From Oreohelix idahoensis (lineage: Eukaryota > Mollusca > Gastropoda > Stylommatophora > Oreohelicidae), in NCBI GenBank assembly GCA_024509875.1, contig JAMPIV010013724.1, positions 302,211 through 366,210 of the forward strand: a DNA stretch of 64,000 nucleotides. The letters run 5' to 3'. Below the pieces are notes generated by a model, which worked only from the letters and a program-made list of their open reading frames with translations, did not search any database and was not told the origin of the DNA. Shown one piece after another: positions 43,697-54,652 of the stretch. A program made the position numbers and the translations under genes. The first letter of the stretch is position 1. The number at the start of each line of letters is the position of its first letter.

Positions 43697-44829
43697 ATGG
43701 CAGAGAGGATAAAGATGAGGTCCATCTTGAGGCTGGAAGCGAAAGAGGCAGGATTAGATGCAGAAGCTGCAAACGCGTTTATTAACCAGGAATTGGAAAT
43801 ATATGACGCGCGGAGCAACAGAGAGCCGAAGCTGAGAGGAAGGCGGAGCAACAGAGAGCAGAAGCTGAGAGGAAGGAAGAGAAAGAAAGAACAGAGAGGA
43901 GAGAAGCCCAGGAGAGGGCAGATAAGAAAGAAGCGGAAGAACGTCTTTTGGAACAGAAGAAAATTGAAGCAGAGATGGAAACTCGCAGAGAGAGAGAGAG
44001 AGACAAGGAAAGACAGCATCAACTGGCGCTTAAGGCTCTAGAGAGTCGGGGCGCCTCTACTTCGACTAACGGAGAGCCGTCTTCGCCCCAGTCTCAATCA
44101 ATGGACCTCTCCAGTACTCAATCTGCCCAATTAACTGCTATGTCGTTTTCTTTAGAATCTTTTCCTAGCCCTAACGAAAAAATTGACAGCTACCTAGAAA
44201 AATTCGAGAGACTCGCGAATCTTTATGGGTTAGAGAGTACCCGCTGGGCGCTCAAACTTTCAACGTCACTGAAAGGCAATGCTTATGACGTGTACACAAA
44301 GCTGGGACCGAATCAACATGATTACGACATGTTGAAAAAGGCCTTACTACAGCAGTTTGAGATGACTGCCCGAAAGTTTCTGCAGTTGTTCAGAAACAGC
44401 CGAAAAGAGAGCACGGAAACATTTCCCCAGTTCTCTTCACGTCTCACGGGTTATCTGACAAAGTGCATTGAATTATCTGACCTACCTCTTTCATATGAGG
44501 GACTCCTCGAACTTGTTCTCGTGGAGCAGATAAAATCCACTTTGTCGAATGAAACACGTAGATTTTTGGCGGAACAGGGGGCAGTCAGGCTTGAAGACAT
44601 ACTCAATAAAGCCGAACGCTATAGCAATGCAATGGCCGAACTTCCCAGCACTAAACGTAAACCCACCGATGAGCCATCTCGAAAACAGAATCTAGAGCAG
44701 GCATCCTATTCTTCCACTTCCTCTCAACATTATAACCAACGAGATAACAATACCCAGAACCCCCCCCCCCCCCCCCCAGGAAAAATCGAAATTCTACAAA
44801 ACCCGATACCCCCCCAACACAAATTCTGA
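43697..44829 (+). pseudogene. gag: Element B Gag with SCAN-like capsid region, frameshifted
   Basis: Starts at ATG 43697 (ACAATGGC context), with a head similar to element A Gag (AERIKMRSILRLEAKEAGLD). A frame break near 43810 moves the coiled-coil coding into the frame of 43948-44829; the first frame runs on as Arg-rich noise to 44041. The charged helix is followed by a Ser/Thr/Gln-rich linker and a capsid (DSYLEKFERLANLYGLESTRW). Its C-terminal part (GLLELVLVEQIKSTLSNETR, DILNKAERY) resembles the SCAN domain, as in element A. A run of 18 C at 44760-44777 encodes prolines and shifts the frame again. Beyond it the tail is basic and Gly/Gln-rich. Unlike element A, I see no C-x2-C-x4-H-x4-C zinc knuckle. 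Confidence 0.85.
44760..44777 (+). repeat. 18-C homopolymer at the Gag/Pol frame change
   Basis: An unbroken C run. Upstream it lies in the Gag frame, downstream coding continues in the protease-integrase frame. It could be replication slippage, an assembly error, or a length-variable frame switch. Confidence 0.9.
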
Positions 44830-46474
44830 TCAACCCAACAAGCCTACGTGGCAGCGCGGCCACCAAGGTCAAGGAAAAGGGAAGACCCCTACACCAGGAA
44901 CGTCTGATCAGGGCAAACAAACCGGTGCAAACCGCATTGGATGTTTGCATACAGCCTCGAAAGGTAGAGTCAATGTCAGTGATTCTCAACCTGAGGGGGA
45001 CCGACCCTCAACTCGAGGAACTGTAATTTTGAACGGTACCTCTACTACTTGTCTTTTTGACACTGGATTAAGTTTTGACTGTATTGTCGCTAGGCACCTA
45101 GTCAAACCCGGTCAGGAGACAGAGGAAACCGTCAAACTTAGTGGAGTTTTCAGGAGTGATGCACCCAGGACGCTTCCTATCGCACTGGTAGAAATACACT
45201 CTGACTTTGTCAGAGGAGTTATTAAAGCGGCCATAATGGATGATCCGATCTACCCAGTTATCCTGGGATGTAGATATGTGTTCATTGGGAGACCTAAGGA
45301 GCCGATTGTGGCAGCGGTAACCACAAGAGGGCAAGCCAAGAAGGAGAGGGAGCCTGCGCCAAACTTGTTGCCGAATGAACTGAAGGAGGCGCAACAAAAG
45401 GACCCTACTCTGGCGCCCTGCTTTAAAAAACTGCCCATGGCTAAGGACCCCAGACACAACGGAGACATTTTTTCTAAGGATGGTGTATTGTATCGTAGAA
45501 CGGGCAACCCGGACACGGGGAATAACCAGCTCCTAGTACCGACGCAGTACAGAAACCAGATCTTAGAAATGGGGCACTCTCTTCCCTTTAGCGGACATAT
45601 GGGACAAAACGCCACTATTCAGCGAATAAAAAACCACTATTGGTGGCCAGGAATGAACTCTGACATTGTCAGGTATGTGAAATCCTGCGCCCAGTGCCAA
45701 CGGGTAGCACCCAAGCACTTGACACCCCCAGTACCTATGGGGCAAATGCCAATAGTAGGGACTCCATTTGAACGGGTTGCTGTCGACATTATTGGTCCTC
45801 TGGAAAAGACCAAAAGAAGGAACAGGTTCATCCTGACCTTAGTTGACACTTGCACTATGTGGGCCGAAGCCGTACCGCTACCATGCACTAATTCCAAGCA
45901 TGTCGCAGAAGCCCTTGTGCAAATTTTTACACGGTTGGGATTCCCTCAACAAGTTTTGACGGACAATGGATCCCAATTCCGTAGCCTGTTAATGGAGGAG
46001 ATCTTTAAGATCTTGAGGGCCAAACATATCCACACAAGTCCCTACCATCCGGCCGGAAATGGGCTCGTGGAACGTTTTAACGGTACCCTCACCATGATGT
46101 TACGTAAGCTGGGTCAGGAGAAACCGGAAGACTGGGACCAATATATATCGGCTGCCTTATTCGCCTACCGAGAGGTACCCCAAGCGTCTACGGGTTTTGC
46201 GCCAGCTACACTTTTATTTGGCAGACCTATTAAGGGGCCACTAGAAGCCTTACTTCGGTCCCTGACAGACCAGAAGGCTGACGAGACAGTCGTCTCTGCA
46301 AGCAAGTATGTATCTGAGCTTAAGGAAAGGCTAAAGCTAGGATGGGATCTAGCTACTACCAACCTTAAGAAAGCCCGCGCTAAAATTACTAAAAGATACA
46401 AAAAAGCTGCAAAAAGAGAGAGAACTACAACCAGGGGAGAAAGTCCTATTGCTACTTCCAACCGGAAGCAATAA
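44778..46474 (+). CDS. pol: Element B protease-integrase part of Pol
   Basis: This frame opens right after the C run with the basic Gag tail; Met44945 is merely the first Met and not a real start. Counting from that Met: aspartic protease with CLFDTG (Asp39-Gly41) and VILGCRY about 105-111; the zinc-binding domain of integrase with His211, His218, Cys248 and Cys251; catalytic core with AVDIIGP (Asp281), LTDNGSQF (Asp340) and LVERFNG (Glu376), spaced D,D-35-E; then LFGRPIKGP and a long helical region. The protease would mature the particle proteins and integrase would insert the cDNA. The frame ends at 46474, after a break near 46410 (an A5 run) that moves the rest of the integrase C-terminus into the RT frame. 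All catalytic residues are kept. Confidence 0.93.
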
Positions 46475-48197
46475 ACTTCGCATCGGATGGCAAGGACCGT
46501 TTACCGTCCTTAAAAAGATCTCACGTACCAACTACAAGATCTCCATCAAAGGAAAGGAGAAGGTCTTCCACATAAATCTGCTAAAGAAATATTTGGAAAG
46601 ACCGGTGCCATCCTCCGAGCATCTCCTGGCTGTCGCCATAGCAACGGAAGACGAGGAAGATGATGATGGTTGCATGGAGTATCCATTGCAACCCACAGAA
46701 TCCTTTAAAGATGTCAAGTTCGGCGACAATCTCTCACCAGAACAACAAACAGAAACCAGGGCTCTACTAAAACAGTACAGTGCAGTCTTAACGGATGTAC
46801 CTGGTCGAACAAATCTCATTGAATTTGATATGAAATTAACAAACGAGACCCCTGTTCAAACCAGAGTTTACCCCATCCCGTACGCTAAAGCTGATGCACT
46901 TCGCGGAGAAATAGACAAGCTGCGTCAGGCAGGAATTATCAGTGAGTCTACATCTCCTTACAGCTCGAGTGTAGTGCTGTTGCAGAAGCCCAATAAGGAA
47001 GTTCGGCTGTGCATTGATTACAGGTTGCTAAACGCTGTAACGGAATTCCAGCCCGAACCTCTCCAAACTGTTTCTGAGTTGTTCACCAAGCTCAGCAAAG
47101 CAAAGATCTTCTCCAAGATTGACCTCAGCAAAGGTTATTATCAAATACCAGTCAAGGAGGAAATTAAACCTTTGTTAGCTTTCAGCACTAGTGAAGGACA
47201 TTACACATTTAACGTGATGCCGTTCGGTTTGCATAACGCACCAGGAGTGTTCACCAGGATGATGAGGAAGCTTCTACAACCTTTGCAAAGTCCCCATATC
47301 CATAATTTCATGGATGACATCTTAATTGCATCGGAAACCTATGAAGAACATATTGCTACGGTTGCTATGCTCCTCAGGAGACTACAGGAAACGGGTCTTA
47401 CAGCCAGACCTAGCAAATGTCTCATCGGGTTTGAACAGTTAGACTTCCTGGGGCACACTATTTCTCACGGATGCAGTTGGCCTATTAAGAAGAACGTGGA
47501 GAAAATAGTGGCAGCAAAAAGACCCCGAACGAAGAAAGACGTACGTTCCTTCATATCGCTATGTGCATACTATCAGAAGTACATCCAGAACTTCAACGGA
47601 CTGACGGCACCGCTGACTGACCTCACAAAGAAAGGTTGTCCTGATAAGGTCATATGGGATCAAAAGTGCGAACACGCGTATAGCACTTTGAAAGGACAGT
47701 TGTCTGCATACCCCATCTTGAGGTTGCCTGACCTCAAGAAACCTTTTGTACTGAGAGTCGACGCGTCAGGTCAGGGCATCGGGTCAACACTGCTTCAAGC
47801 CGATGACAGCGACCTGAACATGCTATTTCCAGTTGCCTATGGCAGTCGGAAATTAAATAAAGCGGAACGGAACTACAGCGTAGTTGAAAGGGAATGTCTT
47901 GCTCTGATTGACGGTATCAGACGCCATCATGAGTTTCTTTATGGTACATCTTTCACGGTGCAAACAGACCACGCTCCGTTAGCATTTCTTGGTGCCAATA
48001 AAGAATTTAACGCTAGGATCATGCGTTGGGCCCTCCTTTTAAGCGTTTATTCTTTCAAAGTGGAATATATTCCGGGAAGACAGAATGTCGGGGCTGATTT
48101 CCTGAGTAGAAACTGGTCTACAGAGGAAGAAGAGCAAACTGAAGATACCACTCATCCTAAAATCACCAATCAGGTCACCTCCATTGTCAAAAAATGA
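46400..48197 (+). CDS. pol: Element B integrase end, reverse transcriptase and RNase H
   Basis: The frame is already coding before its first Met (46449), giving ELQPGEKVLLLL. Numbering from that Met: GPY/F module of integrase (IGWQGPFTV, 12-20); a KVFHINLLKKYLERP join; RT about 125-335 with LCIDYRLLNAV, KIDLSKGYYQI (Asp225), MPFGLHNAPGVFTRMM and FMDD at 287-290; RNase H about 430-555 with RVDASGQGIG (Asp438), VVERECLAL (Glu480/Glu482), TDHAPL (Asp507) and a final Asp550 in NVGADFLSR. A short acidic tail ends at 48197, 40 bases before the 3' LTR, so nothing follows RNase H: integrase really is upstream of RT. No stop inside. Similar to A at 1529-2378, which has only the first half of RT. Confidence 0.95.
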
Positions 48198-48221
48198 AAC
48201 ATGAAAAATGGTTTCATGTCT

Positions 48222-48236
48222 AAAAGTGGGGACGAT
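48222..48236 (+). promoter_or_regulatory. Polypurine tract of element B
   Basis: AAAAGTGGGGACGAT immediately precedes the 3' LTR start TGTGACG. It is less pure than the tract of element A but in the expected place for the plus-strand primer. Confidence 0.68.
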
Positions 48237-50665
48237 TGTGACGTACGTCTAGTTTGACAAGTGAATTCTCCCTGATATGATGGATGATTTAAAGGGACTT
48301 TTAGCTTTTCATAACATTAGAACCCCTGAACATTTGTTGTAACTTTTCGTTTGCCAGAACTCATTCCACCGGGACTCATTTAGTAGGCGGCACGAGATCA
48401 AAGAGACGAACTGAGGGATTTTAGGGGAGACTATCGGCGCTATCAAAGACAGTAGTGGTCCCTGATACGAGACGCAGTTGCTTGCCGCTATTTTCGCGTC
48501 TCGGTGTCAATCGCAACCGAGCGAACGGGGGAAAGCGAAACGGGCAGCAGCGAGCGGATACGAAGACCAGGGGGCGGTTTCTTCTCTTGATTTGGCGGTC
48601 AGATCCCCAAAAGTTCGTGAGATCAAATAAGCTGTCAAGTTTATCATGTCCCACTCAACTTACATTCCATTTTAGCTAAATAGACCATGAAGAACTAGAC
48701 ACGTTATCACTCGCTGGCCAGACTTTTACAGAAGCACTAGCTTTATTGAAATCTGGTTAGAGATTTTCCCCTGGATTTTATATATGTATTTGCAGTGTTT
48801 TCTATTCTGTGCAGAGCGGTAATATATATTGTGTAAAGTGATCAGTGGTCTAGTTCAGTCATTCTATTTCAATGGATTTTGTGTTAATTTAAATCTATTA
48901 AATTAAACCATCTCAATAGTTCCAGTGGTAAATATAATGATCTATCTATTATATTATTTCAAAAGATAATAGATGCTTAAATTAACTTTTAAAGTCGCGA
49001 AGGAATTTATAATTAATAAATTCAGTTAAGTCCTAGTTTTATAGATGTGGGTTTTTAACCACTAGAATTCGCGCAGTGTTTATTAAATACATAATTAAAT
49101 ACTCGAGTGTATTATAGGCTTAACGGGAAATTCATCGCGCTTTAGAAGGTTATTTGTTTTCGGTATATTACATGTCTTTTTTTTTTTCTTTCACACAGAG
49201 TGATCGTACCTGCGATCCCAGCATTAAGAAAGCAATAAAGAAATCAATCTAAGCAAGGCAAAGCATAAACAGTGTGTAGAGTTCCCCTGACGCAGAACTT
49301 GTTGAGACTGTGTAAATTTTTAATCTTTGAGGCGATTCTATGTTTGGAATTCCGCTATCTAACTTATAGCAAAGAAAGCACACCCAAAGACAAATTTAAC
49401 GCACCATCAAACAACTTAAGTCGTAACGGGAAGAAGAACACTGGCCCGAGCTTTGTTAGTTTACTGACACAGAGAGATAATTCATAATTTCCTGAACAGT
49501 GATGTGACTAGTTTCTCACTGGACTTAAACCATACCTCACGGATAAAGTGTACCAGCACGCGTAAGAATTTTATTATCAGCGGCATAGTCAAATAGACCA
49601 CACCATCCTCACCCCGGTATCAGAGACCGTGCCCTCCCATAGAAACTGTTATTAAGAAAAGAGACACAACTACAGATTCATTTTCCAGCGATTACGGGAT
49701 CCTTTTATGTGCTGACCGCCTACCCGATAATCTGGGGCTAGAACTTGAACAAACACTCATACATTTAGTTTGAGGTGTAACTGCTGTTGTGTTATTCTAT
49801 GGAGTGCAAGATTTTTTCACAATCGGTAAGTGAGAGCAAGATGAGTGAAGGCCTTTGCTAGCGCGTGTATGAATGACAGGAAATTAATTCTTTTTGTGTG
49901 ACCATTTTGTTAACTTGCTTACCTGGTAATATATATCTTTTCTGTATACCCTACTTTGTTCCTTTAAGTGGGATAGTTGATAATTTGTTAACTCTGTTTA
50001 AAACCACCTCCTTTCCATTTGCTTAGTAAAGGGAAGAACAGCTGGGAAGAACAGGTTTTTTTTCTATCACCTATACCTAATTTTGTAACACCTCTTTCAG
50101 AGTAATTAACTTCACTGTTAGGTTAACGTACCTATGTCCTGATATTATCTATCTTTGGACTGGGTTTATCTTTGTCTAATAAGCGGGAAGGGCTTAGTCG
50201 ATACCAATCTTCTTCACCCCTTCCAAACTTGTTATTTGCATTTGTGTACTTATGATAATTTATGTAATATCTGATATTTTTAGTGATTGATGTTTAAAGT
50301 GAATAAAATCACATAAACTCATTTAGTTCTGTGTGTTGGATATACCCAAAGCCCAACTTTTCCCCTTATTCGTTTAATATAGTTTGTATCAACGTCGCCT
50401 GTGTGTGTGAAAAAAACACCAAATCGGTGTGCGCGCAGATGCGGGTCTGGAAAACTGGCAACTAATTGGTTGACCAGGAGAGTGAAAGAGAAGACTGAGA
50501 GAAACGATTTGTCGTAAATAAGTCTGTCTTTACTCTCCTCCAGCTCGCTGTGAAGCAACTATTAAATCTCTACATTTTCTATCACTGAGCTTTCCATCAT
50601 CATTTTTCACTCTAAACCGGACCACTATTTCTACGACTCTTTTCTCTCAAAATAAATTTACGACA
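48237..50665 (+). repeat. 3' LTR of element B
   Basis: 2429 bp, the partner of 40459-42889. Visible differences: a longer T run near 49180, a shorter A run near 50410, one fewer C near 50138, and GAAGACTGAG against GAAGATTGAG. So little divergence implies recent insertion. Confidence 0.97.
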
Positions 50666-50699
50666 GTCTCCAATGATTGTAATGGCCCTGCTCTCATTG

Positions 50700-51059
50700 T
50701 GACTTATTTGTGATATATAGAAGAATGGGGCGTATCTCATAGAAAGAGATGAAAACAAATAAGGAGGTCCTAGAAAATCTAGGTATGAAAAGAGAACTAA
50801 TTAGAGAGGTCAAAGTTCGGCAGCTAAAATACTTTGGCCACATAAAAAGGCATAACACCTTGCAGAAGATCATAACAGAAGGGAGAGTTGAAGGCAAACG
50901 TGCAAGGGGAAGACAGCGCTATAAGTGGGAAGATAACATCAAGAGATGGACGGGACAGAGTCTATCAGAGTGTACCACCAAGACAAGAGACAGAAGACGT
51001 TGGAGATCCATTACAGCCAACCTTCGTTGTGGAGATGGCAACTGATGATGATGATGATA
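50700..51059 (+). pseudogene. LINE C-terminal fragment with (ATG)n tail
   Basis: The plus strand, with one stop near 50738, encodes RRMGRIS, KTNKEVLENLGMKRELI, LKYFGHIKRH, GRVEGKRARGRQRYKWEDNI and an RRRWRSI end at 51045, followed by a (TGA)n repeat tail. The layout equals the minus-strand LINE end at 59133-59706, so both belong to one family. It is strongly 5'-truncated. Element B inserted just upstream, so the pre-insertion sequence joined 40458 to 50671. Confidence 0.75.
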
Positions 51060-51189
51060 TTCACGGAGATTGATATGGTTGTTGGAGTTGGTGTATTACT
51101 CCTTAGACAGTGAGCTAGACGAGCGGTGTATGAGTGTTGTCTAATCTTCTACATCCACCCACATACACCCTACTCCTCACAATACTCCA

Positions 51190-51900
51190 TATTTCCTTCC
51201 AGCTTAATTGGTCTGTGGTCAATGCCTGCTAGCTAGTCAAGTACCTGACTGTCAATTTTGTGAAGGATGTCCTCTGTGGCGAAAGCTAGGTCTGGAATAG
51301 AAGTAGTGTGTCATCTTCTAGAGTAAAAACTTGGTTTATCATCTTGCCTGTTGATAAGGTGAAGATTTGTATCTATCGCCTAGTCCTCCACACCTCTCCT
51401 CTACTGTCTATACCTGGGCATCCCCATCTTTCCGACTGGCTGTTGAAGTCTGCGATCACTATGCTTATTATTTTATTTCCATACTAGCACGTGACAGGTC
51501 TTTGCTCGGTAGCACATACAAATTGTAGATACGCATGCTCCGTTCCTTTATTTTAATATCAATCCCCATAATTTCCGACTGATCGCTGAGGTTGACAGAT
51601 ACCTCGCTACTTTCTATTGCGTTTCCCATAAGTATTAAAACATCTCCTTTGTGTCCTTCTCGATCGAATTGGAAAGCCTGGTGTCCTCTGATTGAGAATC
51701 TGTTGTTGCTGTTGAGGCGTGTTTCTTGGATGCAAGCCACATCGATTTGATCTTGATAAAGGCGATTTTTTCAAGGGAACTTTTTTGTTAAGGACTCCTT
51801 CTGCACTCCACTGCAGAATGTTAAGTGTTTTGGGTGTTTGGTCAATAGCTCTTGCCCTTTCCCTCTGCACCTTGATTCCACAATTCAGGGAAGGGTGACC
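51190..51900 (-). pseudogene. LINE endonuclease (Jockey/I-like), inverted 5' part
   Basis: Minus-strand frames give an APE-type endonuclease: LNILQWSAEGVLNKK near 51830, a VACIQETRL block near 51735 (frame 51468-51740), then NRFSIRGHQAFQFDREGHKGDV, IYNLYVLPSKDLS, IVIADFNSQSESWGYPGIDS at about 51400-51465 and a DHRPI-like end near 51205. Frame breaks make it non-functional. Its RT lies on the opposite strand starting near 52090. This arrangement, 5' part inverted against 3' part, is the known product of twin priming in LINEs. The stretch 51900-52080 probably includes the inverted leader of the same element. Confidence 0.7.
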
Positions 51901-52089
51901 ACCAGTAGCATTGGTTGGACCCCTTCGAGGCGGGGGTCCGGCACTCTCACAGCCTGGCGGGACTCCATAGAATGATCACCACTCTGCTTAATTTGCATTC
52001 TTGACGTCTTCATTAAGCAAAGTACGTTGCACTGTTTCGTTAAGCATATAACCCAATGCATTCTATTTCAACAGGCATTTAAAGAACAT

Positions 52090-53170
52090 TAAACCAAACA
52101 ACAAGAGAATGCTGGAAGCAAACAACAGAAAATCTCAACCTAGATAAAGAAGAAAAAAAATGTGGAAACTAGTTAGAGCTTTGGACAATGAAGGACCCTA
52201 TTAAAAATCACAATAAAACAAGGTGAAAATATGATCTCAGGAAAAAAGCTGCAAATGCACTCATGGAACACTATGCTAGTGCTAACCACATAGAGATATA
52301 CAGGGAAGAAGGCCATCATTGATGAACAAAGGAGTCATGGCAACAAAAAGCTTGCACCAGAAGAACACACGATGGCAAAGCTAACAATGAAAGAGACAAT
52401 GATGGCGCTAATGAAAAAGAAGCCAACTGGAATGGATGGGATAACAAATAAAATGCAACAGGCCTAGACACAAAGGCAAAAACGAAGCTTCTGGCCATCC
52501 TAAACTGCAGCTGCAAAAGAGGAATAGTACCACAGGCATGGAAAGACGCTATACTTATTCCAATACCAAAGAAAGACAAAGGACAGATAAAACCAAATGG
52601 CTATAGACCTATCGGTCTACTTAGCTGTGTAGGAAAATTGATGGTCCTCATAATTAATGCCCGACTGATGTGACATCTGGAAGAAAAACATCTCTTAGCC
52701 CCACAACAAGTAGGATTCAGAAAACACAGATCCACTGAAGACTAGATCACATACATAGCTCAGAAAATTGAGGACGCCTTCCAAGAGAAAAAGCACACGC
52801 TGGTTGTTTGAGTGGACTTAGAAAAAGCACTTGACAAAGTGTGGAAAGAGGGACTGAAAGTCAAGCTGCAAGGAAGTAACGTGTTTGGGAGAATGTACCA
52901 ATGATCAGCCTTGAGTGACGACCTTGAGAATAGAACTGACAGAGTACAACTACAAGGGCAGATCAGTAGGAAGATGATATTGGAACAGGGTGTTCCCCAA
53001 GGGGAGTCCTGTCACCCACGTTATTCCTTGCGTACATAAATGACATATCAGTGAATATTTCAAGAAGAACCCACAATGCCTCCTTTGCAGACGACCTCGC
53101 CCTGTGGATCTCAGAAGAATATATTACTACAGCAAGCATTCGGAGGCAGCTCTCTAAAGACCTACCTTGA
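52090..53170 (+). pseudogene. LINE reverse transcriptase (Jockey/I-like), degenerate
   Basis: Across shifting plus-strand frames: KKPTGMDGI near 52420, VPQAWKDAILIPIPKKDKG near 52530, NGYRPIGLLSCVGKLM near 52600, APQQVGFRKHRSTED near 52700, VDLEKALDKVWKEGL near 52815 (Phe of the usual AFD replaced by Leu), GVPQGESCHP near 52990 and SFADDLALW near 53080. Many stops are present. The RT style, with short GVPQG and FADDLALW, fits Jockey/I-group LINEs rather than RTE. It ends abruptly near 53170 with no tail seen. Confidence 0.72.
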
Positions 53171-53589
53171 TCAAGGTAAATCAAACTTCAGAGTATCTTG
53201 ATTTCGGAATAAGTCCAGCCTATATGTAACGTTTATGTCTGTCACACGATGTGCTTCCAGTACATCAGTAAGTTGTGGAACATTAAGTCTACATATTTCA
53301 CCGAGTGTTAACTTCTCTACAAAGAAAAGATCACTTTCTACTCAAACAGTTCAAGAATATAGTGAACTTTAGGGACCTAACGCTGGTTTTCACTATGAAC
53401 ACCACGCTTTTAAGAACCGTTGTGACAGGGCTAGTCTGAAATATACCTAGGTTAAAATTCTTTATTCTCCATCGGTCAACTAGAGATCTACCAAAGGATG
53501 CCTCGGGATGTATCGGTAGATCAAATGTTAATAACATCATGAAATGAAATGTTTAAGACAAACCATTACGCCGCCTGTCTTACTGGTAC
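53171..53589. other. No gene seen
   Basis: AT-rich, unassigned. Confidence 0.35.
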
Positions 53590-53707
53590 ATGTGTCACGT
53601 GGATGTTGGCAGAGTTCACGGATACCACTTCCTGTGTGTTACTAGTAAACGGCGGAAGAAGCAGGACTTTTTCCTGACCTTATTTTGTTTTTGTGCCTTA
53701 TCAAGCA

Positions 53708-53791
53708 TGGCGCCACCGCAGCAGGAAGTCTGTAACAAAGCATTTGCATACTTTTGCAGTGGCGATCTCGGTTGCAATTTGTTTTACACGG
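53708..53791 (+). CDS. Candidate first coding exon of an unidentified host gene
   Basis: An ATG in a good context (AAGCATGG, A at -3 and G at +4) opens 28 codons, MAPPQQEVCNKAFAYFCSGD onward, ending at CACG/GTGAGG, a plausible splice donor. Upstream, 53590-53700 has a CACGTGG E-box-like site and ACTTCCTG and GGAAG Ets-like motifs and is less AT-rich than its surroundings, as a promoter might be. Read through, the frame meets a stop at 53826. I do not recognise the peptide and can find no second exon, so this is only a candidate. It could be chance. Confidence 0.25.
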
Positions 53792-53829
53792 TGAGGCTAC
53801 CAGCCCCATGTACAACTTCATCTTAGCAG

Positions 53830-54299
53830 CCTCTTACGACATGTCTGGCGAGAGCATCGGTTCTGTTCTTTCTTTATTTCATCAGAATCTGCCGGGGAAC
53901 CGCACGGAGCGAAACGTATTCTTGTCGCTAATAATAACTGTTGGCACAAGGATTGGTTATTAATTACCGGAAGTCAAGTTTGGCTTGTAACAGTTGGTAG
54001 TGGCAGGATTCAAGATTAACCACCTTCTAGGAATCTAGGTCGTACTACTAGCAGCAATATCATTTTAATGAAAATACACAACGCAGTTGTAACATTTCAT
54101 TAATTACCGTACTTTATAGCTCCCTAAGGACAATAGCCTTGAACACATACAAACAAACGAAACATCAAAATTTGTCGAAATGTTCTCTCATTGACCACTA
54201 CTTTCTTTGAAGATATTCAAGCAGATGTCTGAGAGTGTACGAAGAAGTTGAAGAAGTACGTATGTTCTATATTAGAGCGTCTGATTTACTAAGCAGTTA
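53830..54299. other. No gene seen
   Basis: Unassigned. If the exon above is real, this would be intron. Confidence 0.3.
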
Positions 54300-54540
54300 G
54301 TCGCGAGCCTCTGGAAGGCAAAGTGACACGGTTTGTGAGATACAAACCTGGTTGCGTTTAGCTCCAGTCTACCCAGCTTTAATTGGGTATCTGACTCCGC
54401 TCTTGAGTTAGGCAAAGCAAAGGCAGCGAGGAAGGGAACTGATCACCCCACCTCATAAAACTGGGCATAGTATAGCGAAGTCTCGAACACTTCACTTCCC
54501 TATGGCAGTAACTGTTATGGGATTACCTTTTTCTACTCGT
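54300..54540 (+). repeat. tRNA-derived SINE (family 2)
   Basis: Body CTCCAGTCTACCCAGC, GGGTATCTGACTCCGCTC, AGGCAGCGAGGAAGGGAAC, GATCACCCCACCTCATAAAA, CACTTCACTTCCCTATGGC matches 37848-38070. The tRNA-like head is eroded. Confidence 0.75.
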
Positions 54541-54562
54541 AAACAGGAGTCAGCAACAAGTA

Positions 54563-54652
54563 GATTGCAGTCTACCGGCAGATCACGTTGATGATTGCAG
54601 TCTACCGGCAAATCACGTTGATGATTGCAGTCTACCGGTAGATCATGTTGAT
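54563..54652. repeat. 30-bp tandem repeat, three copies
   Basis: GATTGCAGTCTACCGGCAGA...(30 bp) starts at 54563, 54593 and 54623 with one or two changes per copy. It follows directly after the SINE. Confidence 0.92.

Larger units (their letters stand above)
40459..50665 (+). mobile_element. Complete LTR retrotransposon B (Gmr1-like Ty3/gypsy)
   Basis: The element is 10,207 bp and is bounded by the perfect 5-bp duplication GTCTC (40454-40458 and 50666-50670). LTRs are 40459-42889 and 48237-50665, both TGTGACG...ACGACA and almost identical; the differences I saw are mostly homopolymer lengths plus a rare substitution. Internal order: primer-binding site, Gag, aspartic protease, integrase (HHCC, D,D-35-E, GPY/F), RT, RNase H, polypurine tract. 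Integrase before RT is the Gmr1-type order, unlike ordinary Ty3/gypsy. Three single-base-type frame breaks (about 43810, the C run at 44760-44777, about 46410) interrupt an otherwise complete gag-pol. No env-like ORF is seen. Confidence 0.95.

Noticed and set aside
42889..48237. An env-like third gene in element B
   Set aside because: RNase H ends 40 bases before the 3' LTR and no ORF of suitable length or with membrane segments lies in the internal region.
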